Assembly (NCBI GenBank): GCA_038056915.1 | Contig: JBBUEO010000011.1 | Coordinates: 1 to 13,019, forward strand | DNA: 13,019 nucleotides | DNA from: JBBUEO01 sp038056915 | GTDB lineage: Bacteria; Patescibacteriota; UBA1384; UBA12157; JAENIV01 | Direction: 5' to 3' | Shown here: piece by piece, positions 1 through 6,261 of the stretch | Position numbering within the stretch: position 1 is the first letter of the stretch | Layout of the letters: the number at the start of each line of letters is the position of its first letter | Program-made: the position numbers and the translations under genes | The notes under the pieces: generated by a model | What the model saw: the letters and a program-made list of their open reading frames with translations, nothing else | Databases searched by the model: none | Told to the model about the DNA's origin: nothing

Positions 1-773
1 GCGGCCCCAACAAAATCGCGGACCGAATGATTAACGCCAGTGCCAATAACATAATCATCTGGCTCATCTTGTTGCAAGATCAGCCACATGGCTTTGACAT
101 AGTCGCCGGCATATCCCCAATCGCGCTTGGCGTCGAGATTTCCCAATCTTAATTCATTAAGCTTCCCAAGTTTAATCCGGGCTACCGCGTCGGAAATCTT
201 ACGAGTGACAAATTCCAAGCCCCTTCGTGGTGATTCATGATTAAATAAAATTCCGCTTGAGGCAAAAAGCTTGTAGCTTTCGCGATAATTAATAGTAATA
301 TAATGACCATAGACTTTTGCCACCGCATAAGGCGAACGCGGTCTAAATGGAGTTTGTTCACTTTGGGGGGCCGGGGCTTTACCAAACATTTCCGAGGACG
401 AGGCCTGATAAAATTTAGCTTTAGGAACAACCAAACGCATCCCTTCTAACATTCGTAAAACTCCTAAGCCCGTATATTCGCCAGTGGCAATTGGCTCAAA
501 CCATGAACTTTGAACAAAGGATTGAGAAGCTAAATTATAGATCTCGTCCGGTTTTGCCTTTTGCATAATTGACATAATTGATGCCAGATCGAGCAGGTCT
601 CCGTCAACAATTTCAATTTTTCCCAAGAGATGATTTATTCTTTCAAAATTGGGGGTGCTTAAGCGTCTTGCCATCCCAAAAACACGGTAACCTTTAGAAA
701 GTAAAAATTCCGCTAAATATGAGCCGTCTTGACCGGTAATGCCGGTAATCAGAGCAGTTTTTCTTTTAGACAT
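1..773 (-). CDS. gmd: GDP-mannose 4,6-dehydratase, partial (C-terminus off the left edge)
   Basis: Converts GDP-D-mannose to GDP-4-keto-6-deoxy-mannose, the first step towards GDP-fucose, GDP-rhamnose and related sugars for surface glycans; a cytosolic short-chain dehydrogenase/reductase. About 257 codons are present of a family length of roughly 320-370, so only the C-terminal part is missing. Visible: the NAD(P)-binding loop TGITGQDGSYL at residues 10-20, the catalytic Ser/Glu region YQASSSEMFGK near 125, the Tyr-x3-Lys pair in YAVAKVYGH near 150, the FNHESPRRG motif and the AKRDWGYAGDYV segment typical of Gmd. The ATG at 773 lies one base after the trigger factor stop, with a purine-rich GAGGAAGG sequence inside the end of tig as likely ribosome binding site, so it is probably co-transcribed with tig. 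Family assignment is strong; no neighbouring sugar genes are in the window to show the end product. Confidence 0.93.
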   Translation of the reverse strand, partial: MSKRKTALITGITGQDGSYLAEFLLSKGYRVFGMARRLSTPNFERINHLLGKIEIVDGDLLDLASIMSIMQKAKPDEIYNLASQSFVQSSWFEPIATGEYTGLGVLRMLEGMRLVVPKAKFYQASSSEMFGKAPAPQSEQTPFRPRSPYAVAKVYGHYITINYRESYKLFASSGILFNHESPRRGLEFVTRKISDAVARIKLGKLNELRLGNLDAKRDWGYAGDYVKAMWLILQQDEPDDYVIGTGVNHSVRDFVGA

Positions 774-774
774 T

Positions 775-1968
775 TTACACCTTCCTCGTAGCATACTCGA
801 TAAGTTTTTCTAAAGCGGCTTTTGCCGCCTCTTTATCTTTAGGATTTATCTCTTCTCTTTTGACAATCTCGCCTAAGGCGAGACCAATTTTAATAGTTTT
901 TTGAGCTTGGGGCCTTAGACTTGCCTTAAATTCCTCAAGGGTTTTTTTAATATTGGCTAAATATTTTTCAAAGCTCAAATTCATACTTTCAGCCCTTTGT
1001 TTAATTTCAGCTATTTGTCTTTCAATTTCCTGCTCGATTAAGCTTTCGGGAATTTCAATTTTGGTAATTTTTAAAAGTTCTTCCAAAATTTGATTTTCGA
1101 TATTTTTTTGAATTTGTAATTTTTTTTGTTTGAGAATATCTTCTTGGATGGATTTTTTAAGCTCCGCAAGATTTTTTAGCTTAAATTTTTGAGCAAAATT
1201 ATCATCAATTTTAGGTAAGATTACTTCTTGAGTCTGCAAAACCTCGATCTTAAAGTCAACTCTTTTTTTAGCGGCTTTTGATCCTGGTTCGGGAATATCA
1301 ATCGTAAATTCTTTTTTATCTTGCTTTCTCAAGCCGATTAGATGTTTTTCAAAATCTCCGATTAGCACCTTACTGCCTAATATAACCGGATAATTTTTGC
1401 TGGAAAGATTCTCCAGCTTAACATGTTTATCAAAGCCATCAAAATTTATTTCTACTCGATCCCCTTCTTTGACCGGCCGAGTGATATCTTTAAATTGGGC
1501 TTTTGAACGGGCTAAATGGGAAATTACTTGATCAATTTCGTCTTGTGCTACTTTAATCGGCGCTCTATCTTGCTTTTTAATTTTAATTTTTTTATAATTG
1601 CCAATTTCTAATTTGGGCATCAAATCAATTTCCGCGCTATACTCAAGTTCAGCGGTATCTGCGGTTAGATCTTTCAACATTTTGATATTGATTCGCGGGT
1701 GAGAGATTGGCAGGAGTTTTTCTTTTTTTAGAGCTTCAAGGTAGGTTTCACGTAAAGCAAGGTCAATAATTTCTGAATTTAGACGATTCTCGCCAATAGC
1801 GGCAATTGTCATTGACTTTGGAGCAGTCCCTGTGCGAAAACCCTTGACTTCTACTTGAGAAGCAAGCTTGTTGTAGATACGTGCAGAAAAAGACCGCATT
1901 TCCGGTGATGATATTTTAATATTTAATTTAACCTTTGAGGCGGGTAAAATTTCTTTTTTAATTTCCAT
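775..1968 (-). CDS. tig: Trigger factor (ribosome-associated chaperone / prolyl isomerase)
   Basis: Binds the ribosome near the exit tunnel and shields nascent chains. 397 aa, somewhat shorter than the 432 aa of E. coli. Domains: N-terminal ribosome-binding domain (about 1-115) with the signature GFRTGTAP at 43-50, which matches the family motif GFRxGxxP; a diverged FKBP-type PPIase domain at about 165-246 (KEGDRVEINFDGF start, LIGDFEKHLIGL); and a long helical, Lys/Glu/Gln-rich C-terminal SurA-like chaperone domain from about 250 starting at DDNFAQKF. The FKBP domain is diverged enough that isomerase activity cannot be assumed. The ATG is chosen because the family N-terminus begins there and a promoter ends directly before it; no Shine-Dalgarno sequence precedes it. 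Followed immediately by gmd, an unusual partner for tig. Confidence 0.95.
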   Translation of the reverse strand: MEIKKEILPASKVKLNIKISSPEMRSFSARIYNKLASQVEVKGFRTGTAPKSMTIAAIGENRLNSEIIDLALRETYLEALKKEKLLPISHPRINIKMLKDLTADTAELEYSAEIDLMPKLEIGNYKKIKIKKQDRAPIKVAQDEIDQVISHLARSKAQFKDITRPVKEGDRVEINFDGFDKHVKLENLSSKNYPVILGSKVLIGDFEKHLIGLRKQDKKEFTIDIPEPGSKAAKKRVDFKIEVLQTQEVILPKIDDNFAQKFKLKNLAELKKSIQEDILKQKKLQIQKNIENQILEELLKITKIEIPESLIEQEIERQIAEIKQRAESMNLSFEKYLANIKKTLEEFKASLRPQAQKTIKIGLALGEIVKREEINPKDKEAAKAALEKLIEYATRKV

Positions 1969-1975
1969 AGTAAAT

Positions 1976-2004
1976 ATTATATCAAAATATTTTTTAAATG
2001 TCTA
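1976..2004 (-). promoter_or_regulatory. Promoter of tig, predicting a leaderless transcript
   Basis: On the minus strand: -35 TAGACA (2004-1999, five of six consensus bases), 17-base spacer, -10 TATAAT (1981-1976, perfect). Only seven bases (ATTTACT) separate the -10 box from the tig ATG, so the expected start of transcription falls on or one base before the A of ATG. There is no room for a ribosome binding site. Confidence 0.75.
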
Positions 2005-2022
2005 TATGAGAATCAAATTTCA

Positions 2023-2050
2023 TAAATTTTAACAAGGAGGATAAAATTTA
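2023..2050. repeat. AT-only inverted repeat with CCTCCTT/AAGGAGG loop
   Basis: Perfect 9-bp arms TAAATTTTA (2023-2031) and TAAAATTTA (2042-2050) around a 10-base loop. Read on the minus strand, as transcribed from pgk, the loop is TCCTCCTTGT, which contains the anti-Shine-Dalgarno sequence; on the plus strand it is ACAAGGAGGA. It lies about 20 bases downstream of the pgk stop. The stem is too AT-rich and lacks a following U run, so it is a poor terminator. No start codon follows the plus-strand AAGGAGG at a usable distance. Confidence 0.5.
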
Positions 2051-2070
2051 CCGCCAAACTTAGTTTAAGA

Positions 2071-3228
2071 TTATTCTAACACTTCCAGTCCCGGTAAAAT
2101 TTTGCCGGCTAAAAAATTTAAAGCAGCTCCGCCGGCTAAAGAAATAAAATCAAAATTGCTTTCAAGTTTTTGCTGATGGATAAATGTACTGGTATCGCCA
2201 CCGCCGGCATATTTTTTAGCAGGTGTTAAAACAATCGCTTTGGCAATTTCTTTGGTGCCGTTAGCGAATTTATCAATTTCTGATATTCCCATATTGCCAT
2301 TCCAAAATATAGTTTTGGATTTTTTAATAATTGCCTGAAAACTTGCGATAGTTTCCGGACCAATATCAACCGCTAATAAATTATCGGTTTTACCCAATTG
2401 ATTAAGAGAAAAAATCTTGGGCTTAATAGAATTTTTAGGCGACTTAGAAAATAACAAATCTTTGGGTAGGATCAGTTTGCCGCTTTGTAGAATTTCCCGG
2501 GCTTTTGGAAATATCTCATTTTCAATGAGCGTTTTGCCCAAATTATAACCATGGGAGGCTAAAAAAGTGTTGGCAACTACTCCGCCAATTAAAAAATGCT
2601 CGGCTTTATCGAGCAAATTTTCAATGACTGGCAATTTATCAATAGCTTTTTTCCCGCCGATAATAATCGTAAAACCCTCTTTGGGAGCCTGAAGAATTTT
2701 TGATAAATTTTGGACTTCTTTTTGGACAGAAAACCCAGCGTATGATGGTAAAAGTTTGGCTATTCCCACCGTTGAAGCATGGCTTCGGTGGCAGGAGGCA
2801 AAGGCATCTTGGACGAAGATATCTTGACCTTGGACTAACTCTTGAGCAAATTCTCTTCTATTTCCCTCTTCCCCGGGATTGAAACGCAGGTTATCAAAAA
2901 TAATTATTTTTTCATTAAGTACATAGTCTTGTTCTGGCTTAGTGAAACAAGACTTACATCCTAAAAATTCAGCAATTCTATTGGCAACTGGCCAAAGACT
3001 TTTTTGAAAATCAATCCCCTTAGGCCGATCGAGATGACCAATAATAGTTATTTTTGAGGCATTGTTTTCAAGCAAATAATTAATCGTTTGAATACTTGTT
3101 TTTAAACGTTGGTCATCAACAATCTTGGGTTTATTTCCGTTAGACCATTGAGATTGAAAAGTAACATCAAGATCAAGCCGGACCAAAACATTTTTATTTT
3201 CAATTTCAGCTTCTTGTATTTTCCTCAT
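2071..3228 (-). CDS. pgk: Phosphoglycerate kinase, diverged
   Basis: Transfers phosphate from 1,3-bisphosphoglycerate to ADP, the first ATP-forming step of lower glycolysis. 385 aa, near the family norm of about 390-400. The order of motifs is right: VLVRLDLDV at 14-22, IGHLDRPKG at 63-71, FDNLRFNPGEE at 111-121, FVQDAFASCHRSHAS at 138-152, GGKKAIDKL at 191-199, DIGPETI at 288-294, WNGNMG at 309-314, AGGGDTSTF at 341-349 and AGGAALNFLAGKILPG near the end. Several normally near-invariant residues differ (DFN to DLD, GRP to DRP, WNGPMG to WNGNMG, TGGGA to LAGGA), which I read as lineage divergence, but reduced or altered activity is possible. The ATG at 3228 gives the canonical N-terminus; only a weak TGGAAAT precedes it. 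Confidence 0.93.
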   Translation of the reverse strand: MRKIQEAEIENKNVLVRLDLDVTFQSQWSNGNKPKIVDDQRLKTSIQTINYLLENNASKITIIGHLDRPKGIDFQKSLWPVANRIAEFLGCKSCFTKPEQDYVLNEKIIIFDNLRFNPGEEGNRREFAQELVQGQDIFVQDAFASCHRSHASTVGIAKLLPSYAGFSVQKEVQNLSKILQAPKEGFTIIIGGKKAIDKLPVIENLLDKAEHFLIGGVVANTFLASHGYNLGKTLIENEIFPKAREILQSGKLILPKDLLFSKSPKNSIKPKIFSLNQLGKTDNLLAVDIGPETIASFQAIIKKSKTIFWNGNMGISEIDKFANGTKEIAKAIVLTPAKKYAGGGDTSTFIHQQKLESNFDFISLAGGAALNFLAGKILPGLEVLE

Positions 3229-3243
3229 ATTTCCATTTTAAAC

Positions 3244-3265
3244 ACTTTTAGCTTAAAATAAAAGT
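3244..3265 (-). other. Small stem-loop in the pgk leader
   Basis: Perfect 7-bp arms ACTTTTA (3244-3250) and TAAAAGT (3259-3265) with an 8-base loop, between the proposed pgk promoter and the pgk start. AT-rich and of unknown role; it may be chance in such an AT-rich leader. Confidence 0.3.
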
Positions 3266-3270
3266 AGATA

Positions 3271-3297
3271 ATTTTATCATGGGTTTATTAGTGTCAA
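3271..3297 (-). promoter_or_regulatory. Candidate pgk promoter
   Basis: On the minus strand a perfect -35 TTGACA (3297-3292) is followed after 15 bases by a -10-like TAAAAT (3276-3271). The spacer is two bases shorter than ideal, which lowers confidence. It would give a leader of about 36 bases. It lies in the 88-base gap shared with the divergent hydrogenase operon, so the two promoters would sit back to back. Confidence 0.45.
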
Positions 3298-3316
3298 TTC
3301 GTGGATAGTAAAATTA

Positions 3317-3808
3317 GTGGAGAAATTTACATTGGATAATAAACCAAGAATTGCCATTTTTGATTTGACTGATTGCGAAGGCTGCGAACTTCAATTTTTG
3401 GGTCTAAAAGAGAAACTGCTTGATTTCGCCCAAGATTACGAAATTGCCAGCTGGCGGTTAGTCCAGCCGCATAAAGGTGATTTGCCAGAAATTGATGTCG
3501 CTATAATTCAGGGGACGGTGATCACCGACGCTGATGCCGAATTGGTGAGAAAGGTCCGAGAGAAAGCAAAAGCTGTCGTGGCTATCGGTGAATGCGCCCG
3601 GACTGGCTGGATTCCAGCTTGGATTGAAAAAGAAAACCAACCGAGGGCAGTCGCTTATGTTTATGGTGACCAATATAAGCCGCACCGGACAGCTGCCTTG
3701 CCGGTTAAAAGTATTGTCAAAGTTGATTTGGAACTTCCAGGTTGTCCGCCCGAATTAACTGTTTTAGAAAATTTTTTGAATAATATTCCCAATTTAATCA
3801 ATCAATGA
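3317..3808 (+). CDS. [NiFe] hydrogenase small subunit, minimal single-cluster type
   Basis: Electron-transfer subunit of a cytosolic [NiFe] hydrogenase. Ligands for the proximal [4Fe-4S] cluster are visible: CEGC in FDLTDCEGCELQ near the N-terminus, the Cys of GECARTG in the middle and the Cys of ELPGCPPEL near the end. At 163 aa there are no further cysteine motifs, so medial and distal clusters are absent, and there is no Tat signal peptide, so the enzyme should be cytoplasmic. The length recalls HoxY-like (group 3d) or group 4 small subunits, shorter than the usual group 3b subunit. Two starts compete: GTG at 3317 without a clear ribosome binding site, or TTG at 3332, which has GGAG nine bases upstream and gives 158 aa; I slightly prefer the latter. 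The stop overlaps the large subunit start (ATGA), implying translational coupling. Confidence 0.92.
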   Translation: MEKFTLDNKPRIAIFDLTDCEGCELQFLGLKEKLLDFAQDYEIASWRLVQPHKGDLPEIDVAIIQGTVITDADAELVRKVREKAKAVVAIGECARTGWIPAWIEKENQPRAVAYVYGDQYKPHRTAALPVKSIVKVDLELPGCPPELTVLENFLNNIPNLINQ

Positions 3809-5064
3809 ATTTACCAGATTATGTCACCAAAATTGAAGGTCATGGAGTTTTAAACATTCACTTTAAGGAATGCAAAGCACGCCTTGAAATCACCGAAGGC
3901 GAGCGGCTTTTTGAAGCCGTTTTGCTTGGTCAAAATGCCTCTCGGGCGCCTTTTATTACTTCGCGTATCTGTGGTGTTTGCCCAACAGCCCATAATTTAA
4001 CCTCAATTTTAGCGGTTGAGGATGCTCTAAAGATTAAGCCCGATGAAATTACTTTCGAGCTTAGAAAATTAATGCTCTCTGGCCAAGTGATTTTTTCTCA
4101 TCTTCTGCATCTCTTTTTTTTGGTCCTGCCAGACTATTATAATGTGCCCTCCGCTTTAGCTTTAGCCGATAAATTCCCGGCCGAATATCATTTGGCTTTA
4201 AATCTTAAACGTCTGTCCGATCATTTACTGACCGTTGTTGGCGGTCGGCCGATTCACCCAACTACAACGATAGTCGGCGGTTTTATCAAATATCCGGCTA
4301 AGGGTAATCTCGTTACTTTGCAAAATGAAATTGCCGATGTTTTAGATGAAGCGGAAGATTTTGTGAAAATTTTTATGTCTATAGAGTGTCCGGAATATCG
4401 ACGAGAATCAGAATATTTATCTTTGACGAATGATAATTATGATCTTTTGGGAAATACGGTTATTTCATCGTCTGGTGCCCAATTTGAACCGAAAAACTAT
4501 CGTGATGAAATTAAAGAAACAGTTAAAGATTATTCTACCGCTAAGTTCGGTACACATCGAGAAAAGCCGTTTAATGTCGGCGCAATTGCTCGAATCTCGA
4601 TGTTCCACGATAAACTTAATCCTAAAGCTAAAAAAATGGCCAGTGAGTTTCACCCGGATTCCAAAAATCATAATGCCTTCGAAAATATTCGGGCCCAAGC
4701 GATTGAGCTGATGCATTTCTTGGAAGAAGCATCCATTATTATTGATCAGCTTTTGAATATGGAAATCCCGGAAAAACCGACCCCAGTTTCCTTACCGAAA
4801 CTTTCACAAAATACTTGGGGCATCGGCGCTATCGAAGCTCCTCGCGGAACTTTATATCATGCCTATGAGATAGGGCCTGATGGTAAAATCGTTAATGCCG
4901 ATATTGTCACGCCGACCGTCCAAAATCTCACTTCAATCGAAGCCGACGCTGAAGCGTTACTTCAGATTTTAAAATTAGATCAAAAAACTCAAAATATTTG
5001 CGTTCAAGAGCTCGAAAAACTCATCCGGGCTTACGACCCGTGTATTACGTGTTCGGTGCATTAA
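3805..5064 (+). CDS. [NiFe] hydrogenase large (catalytic) subunit without C-terminal peptide
   Basis: Carries the NiFe(CN)2CO centre and interconverts H2 with protons and electrons. Visible: IEGHG at 10-14 with the conserved Glu11, the first Ni-binding motif RICGVCPTAH at 54-63 (Cys56, Cys59), the HPTTTIVGGF segment, FNVGAIARI, EAPRGTLYHAY with NADIVTPTVQN, and the second motif DPCITCSVH at 411-419 (Cys413, Cys416). The 419 aa and the overall motif wording resemble group 3 (3b-like) cytosolic bidirectional enzymes. The TAA follows the last His of DPCxxCxxH directly, so there is no C-terminal extension for a maturation endopeptidase to remove. The operon has only this gene and the small subunit: no diaphorase, flavin or ferredoxin subunit is adjacent. 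The physiological electron partner is unknown; H2 evolution during fermentation is the likeliest role by inference. Confidence 0.95.
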   Translation: MNLPDYVTKIEGHGVLNIHFKECKARLEITEGERLFEAVLLGQNASRAPFITSRICGVCPTAHNLTSILAVEDALKIKPDEITFELRKLMLSGQVIFSHLLHLFFLVLPDYYNVPSALALADKFPAEYHLALNLKRLSDHLLTVVGGRPIHPTTTIVGGFIKYPAKGNLVTLQNEIADVLDEAEDFVKIFMSIECPEYRRESEYLSLTNDNYDLLGNTVISSSGAQFEPKNYRDEIKETVKDYSTAKFGTHREKPFNVGAIARISMFHDKLNPKAKKMASEFHPDSKNHNAFENIRAQAIELMHFLEEASIIIDQLLNMEIPEKPTPVSLPKLSQNTWGIGAIEAPRGTLYHAYEIGPDGKIVNADIVTPTVQNLTSIEADAEALLQILKLDQKTQNICVQELEKLIRAYDPCITCSVH

Positions 5065-5123
5065 ATAAAATTAGCTATTTACTGGATGTTAAAAAAATTT
5101 CTGTGATCAAGAACACTATCCAA

Positions 5124-6035
5124 TTATTTCGCACTAATCAACCTGTCATAAGCTTCAATTATTCCTCTTTTAAACTCAGCGAACTCATCGGGATCTGTCA
5201 TTTCTACACATGCTGCCCTAAATATCCTGCCAAATCTTGCTTCAAGCCCGTCGCTGTAAGAAAATAAATTCACCTTATCAGATTCTGTACCATCCCGTTT
5301 ATAAAAAGCAACAAATAATTCATCTCTCAATAATTGAAGCGCTTCTTGAGAAACAGATGTTTCTCCAATTTTATTAATTGGATTTTCTGGGTTACTCTCT
5401 ACCTCACCTCGAATTGATGAAAATTCTCCAGATTGCTTTTGTCTCGCGATTTCTTCAGCCAATGGTAGTAAAGGTTCTAAAAGTCGTTGAAGTTTCGGAG
5501 ATTTTTCAATAATGCCGGAAGTAAATTTTAAATAAATGTCGACTAAATTTTGAGCGGCAACAATGTGTTCTTCCGAGTATGGTTTTACATATGCTAATTT
5601 ACCTTCTTTAGTCCAATCTTTCATTCTATCGGGCAATGTGGTACCTATGGTCGTGTTAAAACTGTGTGGGGCTACCTCACGGAAAGAGATACCTTGATAT
5701 GTCTTTGGAGGCCTGCCAGACAACCCGCCGAAAGCGACAGCAAGGTCAGTAAGGGCGTCCCATCCATGGTAAGTTAAGTCTGGGGGATAACCCTCGCCGA
5801 ATAATTCACATAGTTCTTGATCATTCATTGTTTCTAAAATTTTGCTGCTTCTTTCTGGTTTGGGAAGGCTCATAATTGCCTCGAATTTTTCAGCAGGACC
5901 AATAAACCTAAGTTTATTTTCGAAATGAATACTTTTTTCATTTGATAGAAAATTTTGCTCGGGATTCATCTTAGTTTCAGCTTCTCTTACTTCCTGTTCG
6001 CTAGGTTGATACCCCCCTTCATTTTGCTCTGGCAT
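5124..6035 (-). CDS. Protein of unknown function, 303 aa
   Basis: I do not recognise a family. The start is well supported: AAAGGAGG lies five bases before the ATG, the strongest ribosome binding site in the window, suggesting real and perhaps high expression. The protein is soluble: no signal peptide and no membrane segment. The first 30 residues are hydrophilic and rich in Glu, Gln and Asn (likely disordered). A middle part (about 75-140) has a Gly/Trp-containing stretch (TYHGWDALTDLAVAFGGLSG), and the rest looks mainly helical, with acidic C-terminal segments (ARFGRIFRAACVEM, FKRGIIEAYDRL). It ends convergently 59 bases from the hydrogenase large subunit, with no clear terminator between them. 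A link to the hydrogenase cannot be inferred from this arrangement; a lineage-restricted protein is plausible. Confidence 0.8.
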   Translation of the reverse strand: MPEQNEGGYQPSEQEVREAETKMNPEQNFLSNEKSIHFENKLRFIGPAEKFEAIMSLPKPERSSKILETMNDQELCELFGEGYPPDLTYHGWDALTDLAVAFGGLSGRPPKTYQGISFREVAPHSFNTTIGTTLPDRMKDWTKEGKLAYVKPYSEEHIVAAQNLVDIYLKFTSGIIEKSPKLQRLLEPLLPLAEEIARQKQSGEFSSIRGEVESNPENPINKIGETSVSQEALQLLRDELFVAFYKRDGTESDKVNLFSYSDGLEARFGRIFRAACVEMTDPDEFAEFKRGIIEAYDRLISAK

Positions 6036-6040
6036 AATTG

Positions 6041-6048
6041 CCTCCTTT
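6041..6048 (-). promoter_or_regulatory. Strong Shine-Dalgarno sequence of the 303-aa gene
   Basis: AAAGGAGG on the minus strand, five bases (CAATT) before the ATG at 6035. It fixes the start and contrasts with the leaderless-looking or SD-poor starts of tig, the transposase and the PfkB gene. Confidence 0.8.
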
Positions 6049-6141
6049 GATTTTTAATTGTTAAGATAGCTTTTGCCATCCTACCCTCATTTAACTCTCT
6101 CTCTGAATTTCAAGCCCTTGTCAACCCCCATTGGGCCCGAC

Positions 6142-6164
6142 TTATCCACAGGTAATAATCCACA
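6142..6164 (+). other. Pair of DnaA-box-like sequences
   Basis: TTATCCACA at 6142-6150 matches the DnaA box consensus TTATNCACA exactly, and TAATCCACA at 6156-6164 differs by one base; the starts are 14 bases apart in the same orientation. The 226-base gap also holds AT-rich sequence (6165-6200). No dnaA, dnaN, rpmH or gidA is near and no larger box cluster is seen, so this may be a chance pair, a DnaA-regulated promoter region, or a fragment of a replication-related site. Confidence 0.35.
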
Positions 6165-6201
6165 CTTTAAATTAATATCCGAATTCCCAATATACCAATC
6201 T

Positions 6202-6240
6202 AACCTTTATCCCTCACTTCCGAAGTGAGGGATAAAGGTT
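6202..6240. repeat. REP-like long hairpin, left of the RAYT transposase
   Basis: Perfect inverted repeat with 19-base arms (6202-6220 and 6222-6240) around a single central C. It is built as AACC + TTTATC + the 19-base core CCTCACTTCCGAAGTGAGG + GATAAA + GGTT. The core and the AACC/GGTT ends are shared with the hairpin at 6949-6989, while the middle six bases differ but remain fully paired. It lies 21 bases before the transposase ATG. Confidence 0.9.
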
Positions 6241-6246
6241 CAAAGA

Positions 6247-6255
6247 TGTTATACT
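6247..6255 (+). promoter_or_regulatory. Extended -10 promoter of the transposase, leaderless
   Basis: TGTTATACT contains the extended -10 TG-N in front of TATACT (6250-6255, five of six consensus bases). Six bases then lead to the A of the ATG at 6262, so the expected transcript start coincides with the start codon. No -35 box is evident; that position lies in the hairpin arm. No ribosome binding site is present. Confidence 0.6.
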
Positions 6256-6261
6256 ATTATT

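Noticed and set aside
182..430. 82-aa minus-strand open frame near the left end
   Set aside because: It lies in another frame inside gmd, whose motifs are clear, and shows no protein-like features of its own.
2031..2050. Plus-strand AAGGAGG as a ribosome binding site
   Set aside because: No ATG, GTG or TTG with an open frame follows at 5-10 bases; the sequence is the loop of an inverted repeat.
2700..2882. 60-aa plus-strand open frame
   Set aside because: Antisense shadow of the conserved part of pgk.
3225..3236. Tiny reading frame ATG GAA ATA TGA overlapping the pgk start
   Set aside because: Three codons in an AT-rich leader is expected by chance, and there is no attenuator-like structure or codon bias.
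4430..4716. Open frames on both strands within the hydrogenase large subunit gene
   Set aside because: Shadows of the catalytic subunit; basic or low-complexity translations and no ribosome binding sites.
5065..5123. Bidirectional terminator between the convergent hydrogenase and 303-aa genes
   Set aside because: Looked for but no stem of useful length followed by T runs was found.
4998..5267. 89-aa plus-strand open frame across the end of the large subunit gene
   Set aside because: Considered as a possible lost C-terminal extension, but it is in another frame from DPCITCSVH and continues antisense into the 303-aa gene.
6119..6124. Minus-strand TTGACA as -35 of the 303-aa gene
   Set aside because: The position 16-18 bases downstream is GAGAGA with no resemblance to a -10 box.
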